This document shows positions 23,138 to 31,437 of a stretch of 43,629 nt of DNA, piece after piece. Positions within the stretch are counted from its first letter, which is position 1. Every line of letters starts with the position of its first letter. The notes under the pieces were generated by a model. The model saw only the letters and a list, made by a program, of their open reading frames with translations, did no database searches and had not been told where the DNA came from. This DNA comes from Acidimicrobiia bacterium (GTDB lineage Bacteria; Actinomycetota; Acidimicrobiia; Spongiisociales; UBA4744): assembly GCA_029863625.1 (NCBI GenBank), contig JAOTUY010000021.1, forward strand, positions 1-43,629, in the 5' to 3' direction. Made by a program: the position numbers and the translations under genes.

Positions 23138-23719
23138 CTACTCAATCAGTTTCGGTTGCTCCGGTTCGGTGGGGTCGTAGCACAGCCGGCACCGGGCTTC
23201 GTAGGCGTCGGTCGCACCCAAGACCACGAGTTCGTCGGATTGCACGATCCGCTGGGTGTAGCCGGCCGGGGCACCGCATCGGTGACAGACTGCCAGCATC
23301 TTGGTTACATACTCGGCGTGGCTGGCCAGGGTCGGGATCGGCTCGAATGGTCGACTCAGATAGTCCAGATCGAGACCCGCAACGATGACCTGTTTGCCGG
23401 CCTTGGCAAGGTGATCGACCACCTCGACCAGGGCCTGATCGAAGAACTGTGCTTCGTCGATGCCGATCACCACCGTGGAATCCTCAACGGCCTTTAGTAA
23501 GGCAGCCGAGTCGACAACGGGACTCGCCGCAACGGACAGGCTGCTGTGCGAGACAACCTTTCCTTCTGCGTACCGAACATCGATGGCAGGTTTGAACGTC
23601 TGGACCGGGATGCGGGCGATCTTGGAGCGGGTCACCCGGCGGATCAGTTCTTCGCTCTTGCCTGAGAACATCGGACCGCAAACAACCTCGACCCAGCCCT
23701 GTTCGCCCCGTCGGTACAT
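23138..23719 (-). CDS. tdk: Thymidine kinase (type II)
   Basis: The 193-residue protein phosphorylates thymidine in the pyrimidine salvage pathway. GPMFSGKS (15-22) is the P-loop, E89 in IGIDEAQFF the likely catalytic base, and two Cys pairs (CHRC and CRLC) form the structural zinc site. The ATG at 23719 starts the usual MYRRGEQGW N-terminus. There is no Shine-Dalgarno; TACTCT lies seven bases upstream, so it may be leaderless. A longer start at 23752 is possible. The gene lies between rodA and the RNase E/G gene, which are neighbours in many actinobacteria, and composite repeats flank it on both sides. Confidence 0.95.
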   Translation of the reverse strand: MYRRGEQGWVEVVCGPMFSGKSEELIRRVTRSKIARIPVQTFKPAIDVRYAEGKVVSHSSLSVAASPVVDSAALLKAVEDSTVVIGIDEAQFFDQALVEVVDHLAKAGKQVIVAGLDLDYLSRPFEPIPTLASHAEYVTKMLAVCHRCGAPAGYTQRIVQSDELVVLGATDAYEARCRLCYDPTEPEQPKLIE

Positions 23720-23763
23720 GCAGAGCAGAGTAGTCGTGTTGAGTGCGGGCAATCCGACGTCGA

Positions 23764-23850
23764 GACGTACTTCGTATCTCGCACCTCGTATGGCGTCGGA
23801 GTTGAGGTACGAAGTACGGAATACGGAATCCGATCGAGCGAAGCTCGATC
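23764..23850 (+). repeat. Composite element B: two opposed heptad arrays plus hairpin
   Basis: Array 1 (23764-23791) reads GACGTAC, TTCGTAT, CTCGCAC, CTCGTAT. Array 2 (23807-23834) reads GTACGAA, GTACGGA, ATACGGA, ATCCGAT, the inverse orientation of the same unit. A perfect hairpin follows, GATCGAGC (23832-23839), loop GAA, GCTCGATC (23843-23850), overlapping the rodA stop codon. It fills the rodA-tdk gap. Confidence 0.6.
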
Positions 23851-25015
23851 AAACGATGTACGTCTCGCCCGGTACCGGGGACCTCCGTAACCAGACTGAA
23901 TTGGCAATGCCGAGTGAGATCGCCATGGTTACATATGTCGATCCCCCGGCGCTCATGAACGGCAGGGGCAACCCCGTGACGGGAGCGATACCGACCGTCA
24001 TCCCGATGTTGATGTAAACGTGAAAAGCGAACATGGCCGCGATTCCGGCCACGAGCAACACCCCGTACCGATCACGAGCATTGCCGGCGATCACGAGCAG
24101 CCGCCAGATGACAATGGCATAAGCAAGCAACACCAGCGCCCCGCCGACAAAGCCGAGCTGCTCGCCGACGGCTGTGAAGATGAAGTCAGTGGTCTGCGCA
24201 GGAACAAAATCGAGGTTCGTTTGGGTGCCCAAGAAAAGCCCCTTGCCGAAGAACCCTCCGCTGCCGATGGCGATCTCGCTCTGGATGAGGTTGTAGGCAG
24301 CCCCAAGTGGATCGGCCGCGGAAGGGTTGAAGACGCTCTGGAGCCGTTCGATCTGATAGTCACGGAGGAGTCCGAGCCTCCAGATCGCCAGCGCACCGGC
24401 GCCGGCAGCCGTCATCAGGACTGTCAGTTGGCGAAGAGTCGTTCCCCCGATGAACAGCATGACCAGCGTGATGAACGCGAACACCAGCATGGTCCCCAGA
24501 TCCGGCTCCAGGTAGATCAACACCGCCGGTAGGGCAACAATCACAATCGTCTGCACGAGCCGCCGCCAGCTCATGCCTTCCTCCTTGGCAGGCACCAGCA
24601 CCGAAGCCAGGACCAGGATCATCGCCATCTTGGCAAACTCGGCCGGCTGGAGCTGGTACGACCCGATGGGTATCCAGCGCTGCGCCCTGGCTGCACCCGG
24701 CTCGAACAGGAAGACGGCGCCCAGGGCGAGCAGCGTTGCAATGTAGACGAACGGAGCGACATTGCGCCATTCGCGGTAATCGATGAACGAGGCCACAAAG
24801 AACAGCACTAATCCGACGGCAGCAAAGATCGCTTGATCGACCATCTCACCGGTGGGATCAAGACCCAGCGTTTCGAGCCGGGTCCGCGACGCCGAGTACA
24901 CCATCAGCACTCCGACCGCGGACAGGGCCACCATCGCGACAAAGAGAATGATGTCTGGACCCGGGCGCCGACGATCGGCTACAGCCGCGGGGGTACTGCG
25001 GGCGATAATGGCCAT
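23849..25015 (-). CDS. rodA: SEDS-family peptidoglycan polymerase RodA
   Basis: The 388-residue polytopic protein (about ten membrane helices) is a lipid II polymerase of the elongasome. Family landmarks include LQPAEFAKMAMIL, EPDLGTMLVF, the loop with QSEIAIGSGGFFGKG, and the C-terminal TGLPLPFMSAGGS. It partners with PBP2, encoded immediately upstream with a one-base overlap (TGATG). Together with MreBCD it builds the lateral wall. The gene ends in the hairpin of repeat element B. FtsW is the alternative SEDS family member, but the mreBCD-mrdA context favours RodA. Confidence 0.96.
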   Translation of the reverse strand: MAIIARSTPAAVADRRRPGPDIILFVAMVALSAVGVLMVYSASRTRLETLGLDPTGEMVDQAIFAAVGLVLFFVASFIDYREWRNVAPFVYIATLLALGAVFLFEPGAARAQRWIPIGSYQLQPAEFAKMAMILVLASVLVPAKEEGMSWRRLVQTIVIVALPAVLIYLEPDLGTMLVFAFITLVMLFIGGTTLRQLTVLMTAAGAGALAIWRLGLLRDYQIERLQSVFNPSAADPLGAAYNLIQSEIAIGSGGFFGKGLFLGTQTNLDFVPAQTTDFIFTAVGEQLGFVGGALVLLAYAIVIWRLLVIAGNARDRYGVLLVAGIAAMFAFHVYINIGMTVGIAPVTGLPLPFMSAGGSTYVTMAISLGIANSVWLRRSPVPGETYIV

Positions 25016-26961
25016 CAGTCACCCTCCACTCGCGGATCGACGATATCGGTCGGTTCGAGACCCAACAGGTACTGCATGATATGGCGAGCGACCGGGGCGG
25101 CCACGCGTCCACCGCTTCCGCCCTCTTCGACAACGACCACAACCACATAGCGGGGACTGTCGATCGGAGCTACGCCGGCAAACCAGGCAGTGTTGTCACG
25201 GTCTTTGCAGATTCGTGCTTCCCCGACGCCTTCGCACTCCTGTCCCATCTGGGCCGTCCCCGTTTTGCCCCCTACGCGGAACGCGTCGGCGCCCATGTCG
25301 GAGAAAGCCGTCGCAGCTGTGCCTGCCGTGGTCACGCGCCGCATATCGGCGAGCAGCGATTGGGTGGCGGCCGGCGTGATGCCGACGTTGCGAACCGCGA
25401 CCGGCTGGTACTCCTCGACCAACTGTCCGTCTGCGTCGAAGACCCGCTGCACGACCCTCGGCTGCCAGAAGGTTCCTCCGTTGACGAGCGTGGCGTAGGC
25501 GGTAGCGAGTTGCAACGGTGTGCTCAACACGGCGCCCTGGCCTACGGCGGTCTGCATCAGGTCCCCACCCAGCCACCCCTCGTCGCGCACCCGCCAGGGT
25601 TGCTCCTTGGCCCATAGATCAAATAGATCCCGGTCGGGCACGATCCCCTGCGCTTCGTAGGGGAGATCGATCCCGGTCCTTTCGCCCATGCCAACTGCCC
25701 GCGCCCAATCCTGGATCACGTCTTCTCGCTCGGTCCCTTTGAAATCGTTCCAGATTCGCAACGCAATCTGCCAGAAGTAGATGTTGCAGGAACGTTCGAA
25801 AGCAGTATGGAGATCCTGGTACCCGTCGGCGTTTGGCCAAGTCCAGTTCCTCCAAACGAGCTGCGAGGCGTCGGTGAATGGAGCGTTGAGCCGGGCGCTG
25901 CATTCGATCAGGTCGTTGGCCGACACGGCTCCTTCAGGGAAGAGTCGCTCTTCGAGCGCCGTCGTGTAGGTGATGGCCTTGAACGTCGACGCCGGGGGGT
26001 ACAGAGCCTGGATGGCCAGATTGCTGAACACCTTCCTCTCGAGCAGTTCGTCGAATTCCCGTTGGGTCAATCCGCTCACGAACACCTCAGGATCGAAATC
26101 CGGATAGGAACCCATCGCCAGAATGGACCCGTCCGTAACATCGATTACCAACCCCGCCGACCGCTCAGCAAAATTGGTGTAACTCCCGGTCGCCACCTTC
26201 ACCCGGTTGGCGAGACGAACACCTTCCGCAAGGGCATCTTCCAATACTTTCTGGGTATCGATGTCGGTCGTCAGTTGCAGGGTCGCGCCGGCCCGGGCCG
26301 GTTCACCGCCGAGCGGCTTCAGTACTTTGCCGACCGCGTTCACTTGATTGGCCAAGAAACCTGCGGTGCCCTGGAGGAAGGCGTCGAAGGAGCGCTCCAC
26401 TCCCGATTTTCCGACCGTGCTGTTTGGGTCGAGCTTGGGGTTCTCCTCCAGGTCTCCCGGCGAGGGCCGGCCTATGTGACCGAGTACATGCGCCATGACG
26501 TCGCTCTGGGGGTATCGGCGCACCGGCACCTCTTCGATCCCGACTCCCGGCAGATCATCCTGGTGCTCGAGCACGTAGAACTCAATGCCGGCATCAACTG
26601 CTGCGAGCAAGAATCGGCTGCCGGAGCCGGCATTCTCGAAGGCTGCGGAGACCTCAACGGCAGCCAATTCGAGCAAACCAGACAGCTGCTGGATCACCCG
26701 CTCCTCGTCTTCGAGGGGGATCTGCTTTCGGTCGACCACGATCCACGGTTCTAGGCTGCTGGTGGCCAGCGGAATCCCGTCCCGGTCGATGATGTTGCCG
26801 CGCGGAGCGAGGGTCGGATCTATGCGAACATTCTGATTGCCGGCCTGTCGGTCGTACGTCTCCCCGGCGGCGATCTGCACAAACCAGAGTCTTGTGAACA
26901 GAACCGCGAACATCACCACGAACACGAGGACCATCCAGGTGAGCCGCCAGCTCAGTTTCAC
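25015..26961 (-). CDS. mrdA: Penicillin-binding protein 2 (elongasome transpeptidase)
   Basis: The 648-residue class B PBP has an N-terminal membrane anchor (about 8-30), a dimerisation/pedestal domain with RGNIIDRDG near 54-62, and a C-terminal transpeptidase. The active-site motifs are S325-x-x-K328 (PPASTFKA), S391-C-N and K566-T-G (GGKTGTAQ). It cross-links peptidoglycan and is stimulated by MreC. ATG at 26961 overlaps the mreD stop (ATGA), and its own stop overlaps rodA. Length and domain order are normal. Confidence 0.96.
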   Translation of the reverse strand: MKLSWRLTWMVLVFVVMFAVLFTRLWFVQIAAGETYDRQAGNQNVRIDPTLAPRGNIIDRDGIPLATSSLEPWIVVDRKQIPLEDEERVIQQLSGLLELAAVEVSAAFENAGSGSRFLLAAVDAGIEFYVLEHQDDLPGVGIEEVPVRRYPQSDVMAHVLGHIGRPSPGDLEENPKLDPNSTVGKSGVERSFDAFLQGTAGFLANQVNAVGKVLKPLGGEPARAGATLQLTTDIDTQKVLEDALAEGVRLANRVKVATGSYTNFAERSAGLVIDVTDGSILAMGSYPDFDPEVFVSGLTQREFDELLERKVFSNLAIQALYPPASTFKAITYTTALEERLFPEGAVSANDLIECSARLNAPFTDASQLVWRNWTWPNADGYQDLHTAFERSCNIYFWQIALRIWNDFKGTEREDVIQDWARAVGMGERTGIDLPYEAQGIVPDRDLFDLWAKEQPWRVRDEGWLGGDLMQTAVGQGAVLSTPLQLATAYATLVNGGTFWQPRVVQRVFDADGQLVEEYQPVAVRNVGITPAATQSLLADMRRVTTAGTAATAFSDMGADAFRVGGKTGTAQMGQECEGVGEARICKDRDNTAWFAGVAPIDSPRYVVVVVVEEGGSGGRVAAPVARHIMQYLLGLEPTDIVDPRVEGD

Positions 26962-27464
26962 AGCAATAACTCCCTACGTCGACGACCCCCCAACACGAGC
27001 GTGACCAGCGGGAAGATCCCGATCGCCAGCACGAGGTTGTAAACGGGAATCAGGAGGATCTTGCGAAATACGTTGGGATCCCGAAAGCTTGCTTCGCCAA
27101 AGAGAGTACCGATCACCACGACCAATACCACGCCCAGCATGCTGAGCAGCACCGCGGCACTGCCGGTGGCCACGATGTTGACGTCGAACCGATCCTTGGT
27201 CCGCACCGTGGCGTGGGCGATCAGCGTCAAGACCAGAGCGCGCAGGCCCAGCGGCGAGCTTCCCAAGAGGTCCATAGCAAGACCGGACGTAAAACCGAGG
27301 AGCACCGCCGGCTCGGCGTCGAGACGACGTGCCACGGCGATCACCGTCAACATCACCAGATCCGGGGCAACCTCGAAGATCCGCACCTGGGCAAAGAGGG
27401 TGGTCTGCAGGAGCACCGCCAGGGCTGCAGCCAGCAAAGAAAAGCCGATAGCGCGGGTCCTCAT
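26958..27464 (-). CDS. mreD: Rod-shape determining protein MreD
   Basis: This 168-residue hydrophobic protein has about five membrane helices and a basic C-terminus (GGRRRRELLL). Sequence conservation in MreD is weak. The identification rests on size, topology, features such as PDLVMLTVIAVARR and GLAMDLLGSSPLGL, and on its place between mreC and mrdA with ATGA overlaps at both ends. It bridges MreB filaments and the wall-synthesis enzymes. Confidence 0.9.
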   Translation of the reverse strand: MRTRAIGFSLLAAALAVLLQTTLFAQVRIFEVAPDLVMLTVIAVARRLDAEPAVLLGFTSGLAMDLLGSSPLGLRALVLTLIAHATVRTKDRFDVNIVATGSAAVLLSMLGVVLVVVIGTLFGEASFRDPNVFRKILLIPVYNLVLAIGIFPLVTLVLGGRRRRELLL

Positions 27465-28363
27465 GTTCCATCCGTTTCAGATCCGGCATTCTCCACCGGT
27501 ACTTCTTCTGAAGGTGTTTGCCCCTGTTCCTGCTGACCTTCCGCAGAGAATGTCCATTGCAGAACAACGACGAACTTCAGCCGGTTGAAGTCGGCCAGAG
27601 GGATTGCTTCCGTTCGGATCTTGCCGGCTTCCGGGCTGGCCGAGGCGGCCACTTTGGCGACCGGCAAAGCGGGCGGGAACTTGGTGCTACCGGCAGTTCT
27701 GAGTAAGTAGTCGACGAACACCGGTTCTGTGGCCGGGTTCACCTCAAAGACCAGAATGGCGCTGCCTTGTCCAAGCACAATCCCGGTCTCTCCGGTCTGG
27801 GATTCAACGGTAACGGCCCCGGTGGGTCGAATGATCGGTACTACGGTTGCCGATGAAGGGGTGACCAGACTTATCTCACCCACGAGTGAACCGTACTCAT
27901 CAACCACAGGGTTGCCGACCACGAGTCCGTCGCTGGTGCCCTTGTCGATGGTAAAGCTCGAGTCGAAATTGTCGCCCCGGGCGATCACCCTGGCATTCTT
28001 GGTGGAGATAGATTCGTCGGGAAGGGTTAGACCGGTGACGCGACGGAGGGTTTCGGCCTCTGCCTCAAGTGTTCCGATCTCGTCGATCCTGGCCTCGAGT
28101 TCCACAATCCGGCGGCGGAGGGTCTCGTTCTCCTCTCTCAGCCCGGCCAGATTGGCCAATCCATCGACGAAATCGACCACCGGGGAGATCAGTGACGTCG
28201 CGAAATCCTGCACAGGAGCGAAAACCGCCTGGGTCCCTTCTCGAAGTGTCCCCGCCACGCCTCCCCGCGAAGCCCGAATATCAAAGGTCATGAGCAAGAA
28301 TGAGAGCACGACGAGCACAATCAGCATCGGCGTGGCTCGATCGTGATGGCGCCGTTCTCTCAT
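27461..28363 (-). CDS. mreC: Rod-shape determining protein MreC
   Basis: The protein has 300 residues from ATG 28363. It has a short cytoplasmic tail, one membrane helix (LIVLVVLSFLLMTF), a coiled coil (LREENETLRRRIVELEARID) and the two beta-barrel periplasmic domain (VIARGDNFDSSFTIDKG to FVVVLQWTF). A Glu/Gln-rich tail follows. MreC scaffolds PBP2 and activates RodA. A TTG eight codons upstream (28387) with GGGAGG close by is an alternative start. Its end overlaps mreD by four bases. Confidence 0.94.
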   Translation of the reverse strand: MRERRHHDRATPMLIVLVVLSFLLMTFDIRASRGGVAGTLREGTQAVFAPVQDFATSLISPVVDFVDGLANLAGLREENETLRRRIVELEARIDEIGTLEAEAETLRRVTGLTLPDESISTKNARVIARGDNFDSSFTIDKGTSDGLVVGNPVVDEYGSLVGEISLVTPSSATVVPIIRPTGAVTVESQTGETGIVLGQGSAILVFEVNPATEPVFVDYLLRTAGSTKFPPALPVAKVAASASPEAGKIRTEAIPLADFNRLKFVVVLQWTFSAEGQQEQGQTPSEEVPVENAGSETDGT

Positions 28364-28426
28364 GGCCCAGACATCTCCAGGGTCCAACCGCCTCCCGGGT
28401 CGGCCACGGGTGTCATGAAGGTCACC

Positions 28427-29458
28427 TCAGGCGCGGCTCGAAGAGACCAGGACCCCCTGTAGTGCATCAAACTCCTCGAGGCATTTCCCCGAACCAACCA
28501 CGACCGACTGCAACGGTCGATCGGCAGTCACGATCGGCATGCCGGTCTCGTAGGCAAGCCGCTCATCGATGCCATGGAGTAAGGCTCCCCCGCCCGTCAT
28601 CACGATGCCCCGCTCCATGATGTCGGCTGAAAGCTCGGGTGGGGTCTTGTCGAGCGTGAATTTCACCGCATCAACGGTTTGCTGCACGGGTTCTTCGATG
28701 GCCTCGCGGATCTCAGGACTGGACAGCACGATCGTCTTGGGTAGACCCGAAATCAAGTCGCGGCCTCGCACTTCTGCTGCCGGTTCCGCTGCGTAGGGGA
28801 ACGCCGACCCGATGGCCATCTTGATCTGTTCGGCTGTTCGCTCGCCGAGGAGGAGGTTGTACTCCTTCTTGACCCAGTCGATGATGGCTTCATCTAGCTC
28901 GTCGCCACCGATGCGGATACTGCGGGATACGACGATGCCGCCCAGGGAAATCACCGCCACCTCAGTTGTTCCGCCGCCAATATCGACGACCATGCTTCCG
29001 GAGGGTTCTCCGACCGGAAGTCCAACCCCGATGGCAGCCGCCATGGGTTCCTCGATCGTGTAGGCCCGGCGAGCGCCGGCATGGTAGGCGGCCTCCTCGA
29101 CTGCCCTCCGCTCCACCGGAGTGATCCCGGAAGGAACACAGATGACGATACGCGGCTTCGCCCATCGCCGCTTGTGAACCTTCTGAATGAAATAGCGGAG
29201 CATCTTCTCGGTGATGTCGAAGTCGGCAATGACGCCGTCGCGAAGGGGCCGGATCGCTTGGATATAGGAAGGCGTTCGTCCGATCATCCTCTTCGCTTCC
29301 ATACCCACTGCCAGCGCCCGATTGTTGCGGGTGTTGATGGCAACCACGGACGGCTCGTTGAGAACGATGCCCGAGCCGCGCACGTATACCAGCGTGTTAG
29401 CCGTGCCGAGGTCGATGGCCATGTCCTGACCAGCAACCGCGAATAGTGAGTCAGCCAT
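28427..29458 (-). CDS. mreB: Rod-shape determining protein MreB (bacterial actin)
   Basis: The 343-residue actin homologue has phosphate-1 [11 protein letters not shown], connect motifs, phosphate-2 [18 protein letters not shown], and the adenosine motif [12 protein letters not shown]. It polymerises on the inner membrane and directs elongasome movement. The ATG at 29458 begins the usual MADSLF-type N-terminus, with GGGG-rich sequence upstream. A longer frame start at 29482 is unlikely. It is the first gene of the mreBCD-mrdA-rodA operon; the 63-base gap to mreC is the largest within it. Its presence predicts rod-shaped cells. Confidence 0.97.
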   Translation of the reverse strand: MADSLFAVAGQDMAIDLGTANTLVYVRGSGIVLNEPSVVAINTRNNRALAVGMEAKRMIGRTPSYIQAIRPLRDGVIADFDITEKMLRYFIQKVHKRRWAKPRIVICVPSGITPVERRAVEEAAYHAGARRAYTIEEPMAAAIGVGLPVGEPSGSMVVDIGGGTTEVAVISLGGIVVSRSIRIGGDELDEAIIDWVKKEYNLLLGERTAEQIKMAIGSAFPYAAEPAAEVRGRDLISGLPKTIVLSSPEIREAIEEPVQQTVDAVKFTLDKTPPELSADIMERGIVMTGGGALLHGIDERLAYETGMPIVTADRPLQSVVVGSGKCLEEFDALQGVLVSSSRA

Positions 29459-29608
29459 AGAGCCCCAGATCCGAGAACCCAAACAGCTTACCGGCAGCCT
29501 GCCGGATTGGCTATGCGAGGCTCGTCACCAGGAGTTGTCAGGGGGGCACGGCCAGTGAAGAGAGAAGAGCTCATCGATCCCCGCTCGAAGCTCGCACAAA
29601 CCCACCAC

Positions 29609-29634
29609 CTCGTTCCTTTGGAACGAGGGACGAA
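29609..29634 (-). terminator. Hairpin downstream of ndk with a heptad remnant (element D)
   Basis: CTCGTTCC (29609-29616), triloop TTT and GGAACGAG (29620-29627) form a perfect 8-bp hairpin, 13-31 bases beyond the ndk stop. It is followed by one copy of the heptad type, GGACGAA (29628-29634). It is probably the ndk terminator although no U-tract is present, and it resembles elements A, B and C. Confidence 0.5.
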
Positions 29635-29639
29635 GAACA

Positions 29640-30047
29640 CTACTCCCCGAAGAAAAGGGAGATTTCTCTCTCTGCGCTCTTCACCGAATCTGACCCATGC
29701 ACGATGTTGTTCGTGACGATGAGTCCATAGTCGCCGCGGATCGTCCCGGGAGCAGCTTGCTTGGGATCGGTTGCACCCATCAAGGCGCGGGCCACAGTCA
29801 CGGCGGACTCGCCGGACCACTCCATCGCGACGACCGGACCGCTGGTAATGAACTCAACCAGCTCCGCGAAAAAGGGTTTCTCGGTGTGCTCGGCGTAATG
29901 CAATCTGGCCATAGCCTCATCGATCTGCAGGCTGCGGATCTGTTCGAGTCGAAGCCCTTTGCGCTCAAAGCGAGCGATGACCTCGCCAACGAGTCCGCGT
30001 CCGACGCCATCCGGTTTGACCATAGTAAAGGTGTTCTCGATGCCCAT
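29640..30047 (-). CDS. ndk: Nucleoside diphosphate kinase
   Basis: This 135-residue enzyme balances NTP and dNTP pools through a phosphohistidine intermediate. The active-site H117 is in the signature NNIVHGSDS, and the N-terminal [17 protein letters not shown] is typical. Length is normal for a tetra- or hexameric bacterial Ndk. GAGGAGA precedes the ATG at 30047. It sits between folC and mreB, as in other actinobacteria, with a hairpin after its stop. Confidence 0.97.
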   Translation of the reverse strand: MGIENTFTMVKPDGVGRGLVGEVIARFERKGLRLEQIRSLQIDEAMARLHYAEHTEKPFFAELVEFITSGPVVAMEWSGESAVTVARALMGATDPKQAAPGTIRGDYGLIVTNNIVHGSDSVKSAEREISLFFGE

Positions 30048-30086
30048 GCGATCTCCTCGTAAAGATTCCGGCGGGATGGTAAACGG

Positions 30087-31436
30087 TCAGGAGACGTCGC
30101 GAAACGCACCCGTGTCAGGCGAGGAGGCGCTGATTCCGCGCAGCACAGGTCTCCCCTCGCCGACTACGTACAACGAACCGGTTACCAACAGACCGCCGGT
30201 GGAGGGTGTTGCGTCTTTGGCCGCGGAAACCGCCGTGGCGACGTCGGCCACCTCGATCACTTCGACCTCCGGGCCGAACACCCGCCGGGCGGCGCTCGCC
30301 ACCTCCCCGGAAGACAACGCCCGATCGCTGTTGGGGGCCGTAGCGTAGAACCGGGAGACATGCCCTTCGAGGTGCGTCAGCATGGAGTCCAGGTCTTTGT
30401 CACCAAGCACTCCCATCACTACCGTCCATCCGAACGGGGGAAAGTCTTCCGTCAGTGCGTCTGCCAGGGCACCGAAGCCCTCTTCATTGTGAGCACCATC
30501 GACGACTACCAGGGGCCTGTGTCCCAGCACCTCGAGCCGACCCGGTGCTGATGATGCGCCGGCACCTTCGATGGCCGCCTCGGCTGCCAGCGCTCGCCCA
30601 TAGAACTCCTCAACAGCGGCAACGGCGACTGCCAGGTTGAGCGTCTGATGGCGACCGTGCAGCGGCAGGTACAGGTCGGGATATGTGCCGTAGATGCCTT
30701 CCACTTCGCATAACCAACCGCCAACCGCTCGCTCGGCCTCTCCCACCCGGTAATCGTGTCCGTAACGACGTAGCTCGATCGACTTCGAAGCAGCATGGTC
30801 GCGGGCCTCTCGATCTGCATCCCCGGACATGGGGCCTGCGATCAAAACGCTCCCCGGCTTGGCGATGGCCAACTTTTCCCGCGCTATCTGCCCGACGGAA
30901 TCCCCGAGGTAGCTGACATGCTCGAGAGAGACACCCGTCACCACGGCCACCCGGCCAAAGGCGGCGTTGGTCGCATCGAGTCTGCCCCCGAGCCCTACTT
31001 CCACAACCGCCACATCGACGGCGTGGGAGGCGAACCACGCCAAAGCAACCGCCGTGGTCAATTCGAAATAGGTCGGCCGGTCACCGCGACGCCGCTCGAG
31101 CAGATCGGTAAACGGTTCGACATCGGCAACCGCCTGGGCAAACTGGTCCGGGGTCGCCTGGACGCCATTGATGGAAAGCCGTTCTTCGACTCGCTCCAGA
31201 TGCGGAGAAGTGAAGGTCCCCACGGTCAGACCGTGGGCTGCCAGAAGTGAACTCGCGATGCGGGCGGTGGAAGTTTTCCCGTTGCTACCCGTGATGTGAA
31301 TGATCGGGTACGCCTCATGGGGGTCGGCGAGCAAGTCGAGCAACTCCCTGATTCGCTCGAGACCCGGTATTACTCCGAGACCGATGTGACGGTCAAGGAA
31401 GGCGACGGCGTCGAGGTAGCGTGTCACGATCCTCAT
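30087..31436 (-). CDS. folC: Folylpolyglutamate synthase / dihydrofolate synthase
   Basis: The 449-residue Mur-ligase-fold enzyme adds glutamate to folates (and usually to dihydropteroate). It has the ATP loop GSNGKTST (50-57), the folate-side TFTSPHLERVEER, VEVGLGGRLDATN and a C-terminal Rossmann domain with VVDGAHNEEGF. It follows valS with one base between stop and ATG, the classic valS-folC arrangement. The C-terminal 15 residues are Ser/Asp-rich and look disordered. Confidence 0.96.
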   Translation of the reverse strand: MRIVTRYLDAVAFLDRHIGLGVIPGLERIRELLDLLADPHEAYPIIHITGSNGKTSTARIASSLLAAHGLTVGTFTSPHLERVEERLSINGVQATPDQFAQAVADVEPFTDLLERRRGDRPTYFELTTAVALAWFASHAVDVAVVEVGLGGRLDATNAAFGRVAVVTGVSLEHVSYLGDSVGQIAREKLAIAKPGSVLIAGPMSGDADREARDHAASKSIELRRYGHDYRVGEAERAVGGWLCEVEGIYGTYPDLYLPLHGRHQTLNLAVAVAAVEEFYGRALAAEAAIEGAGASSAPGRLEVLGHRPLVVVDGAHNEEGFGALADALTEDFPPFGWTVVMGVLGDKDLDSMLTHLEGHVSRFYATAPNSDRALSSGEVASAARRVFGPEVEVIEVADVATAVSAAKDATPSTGGLLVTGSLYVVGEGRPVLRGISASSPDTGAFRDVS

Positions 31437-31437
31437 C

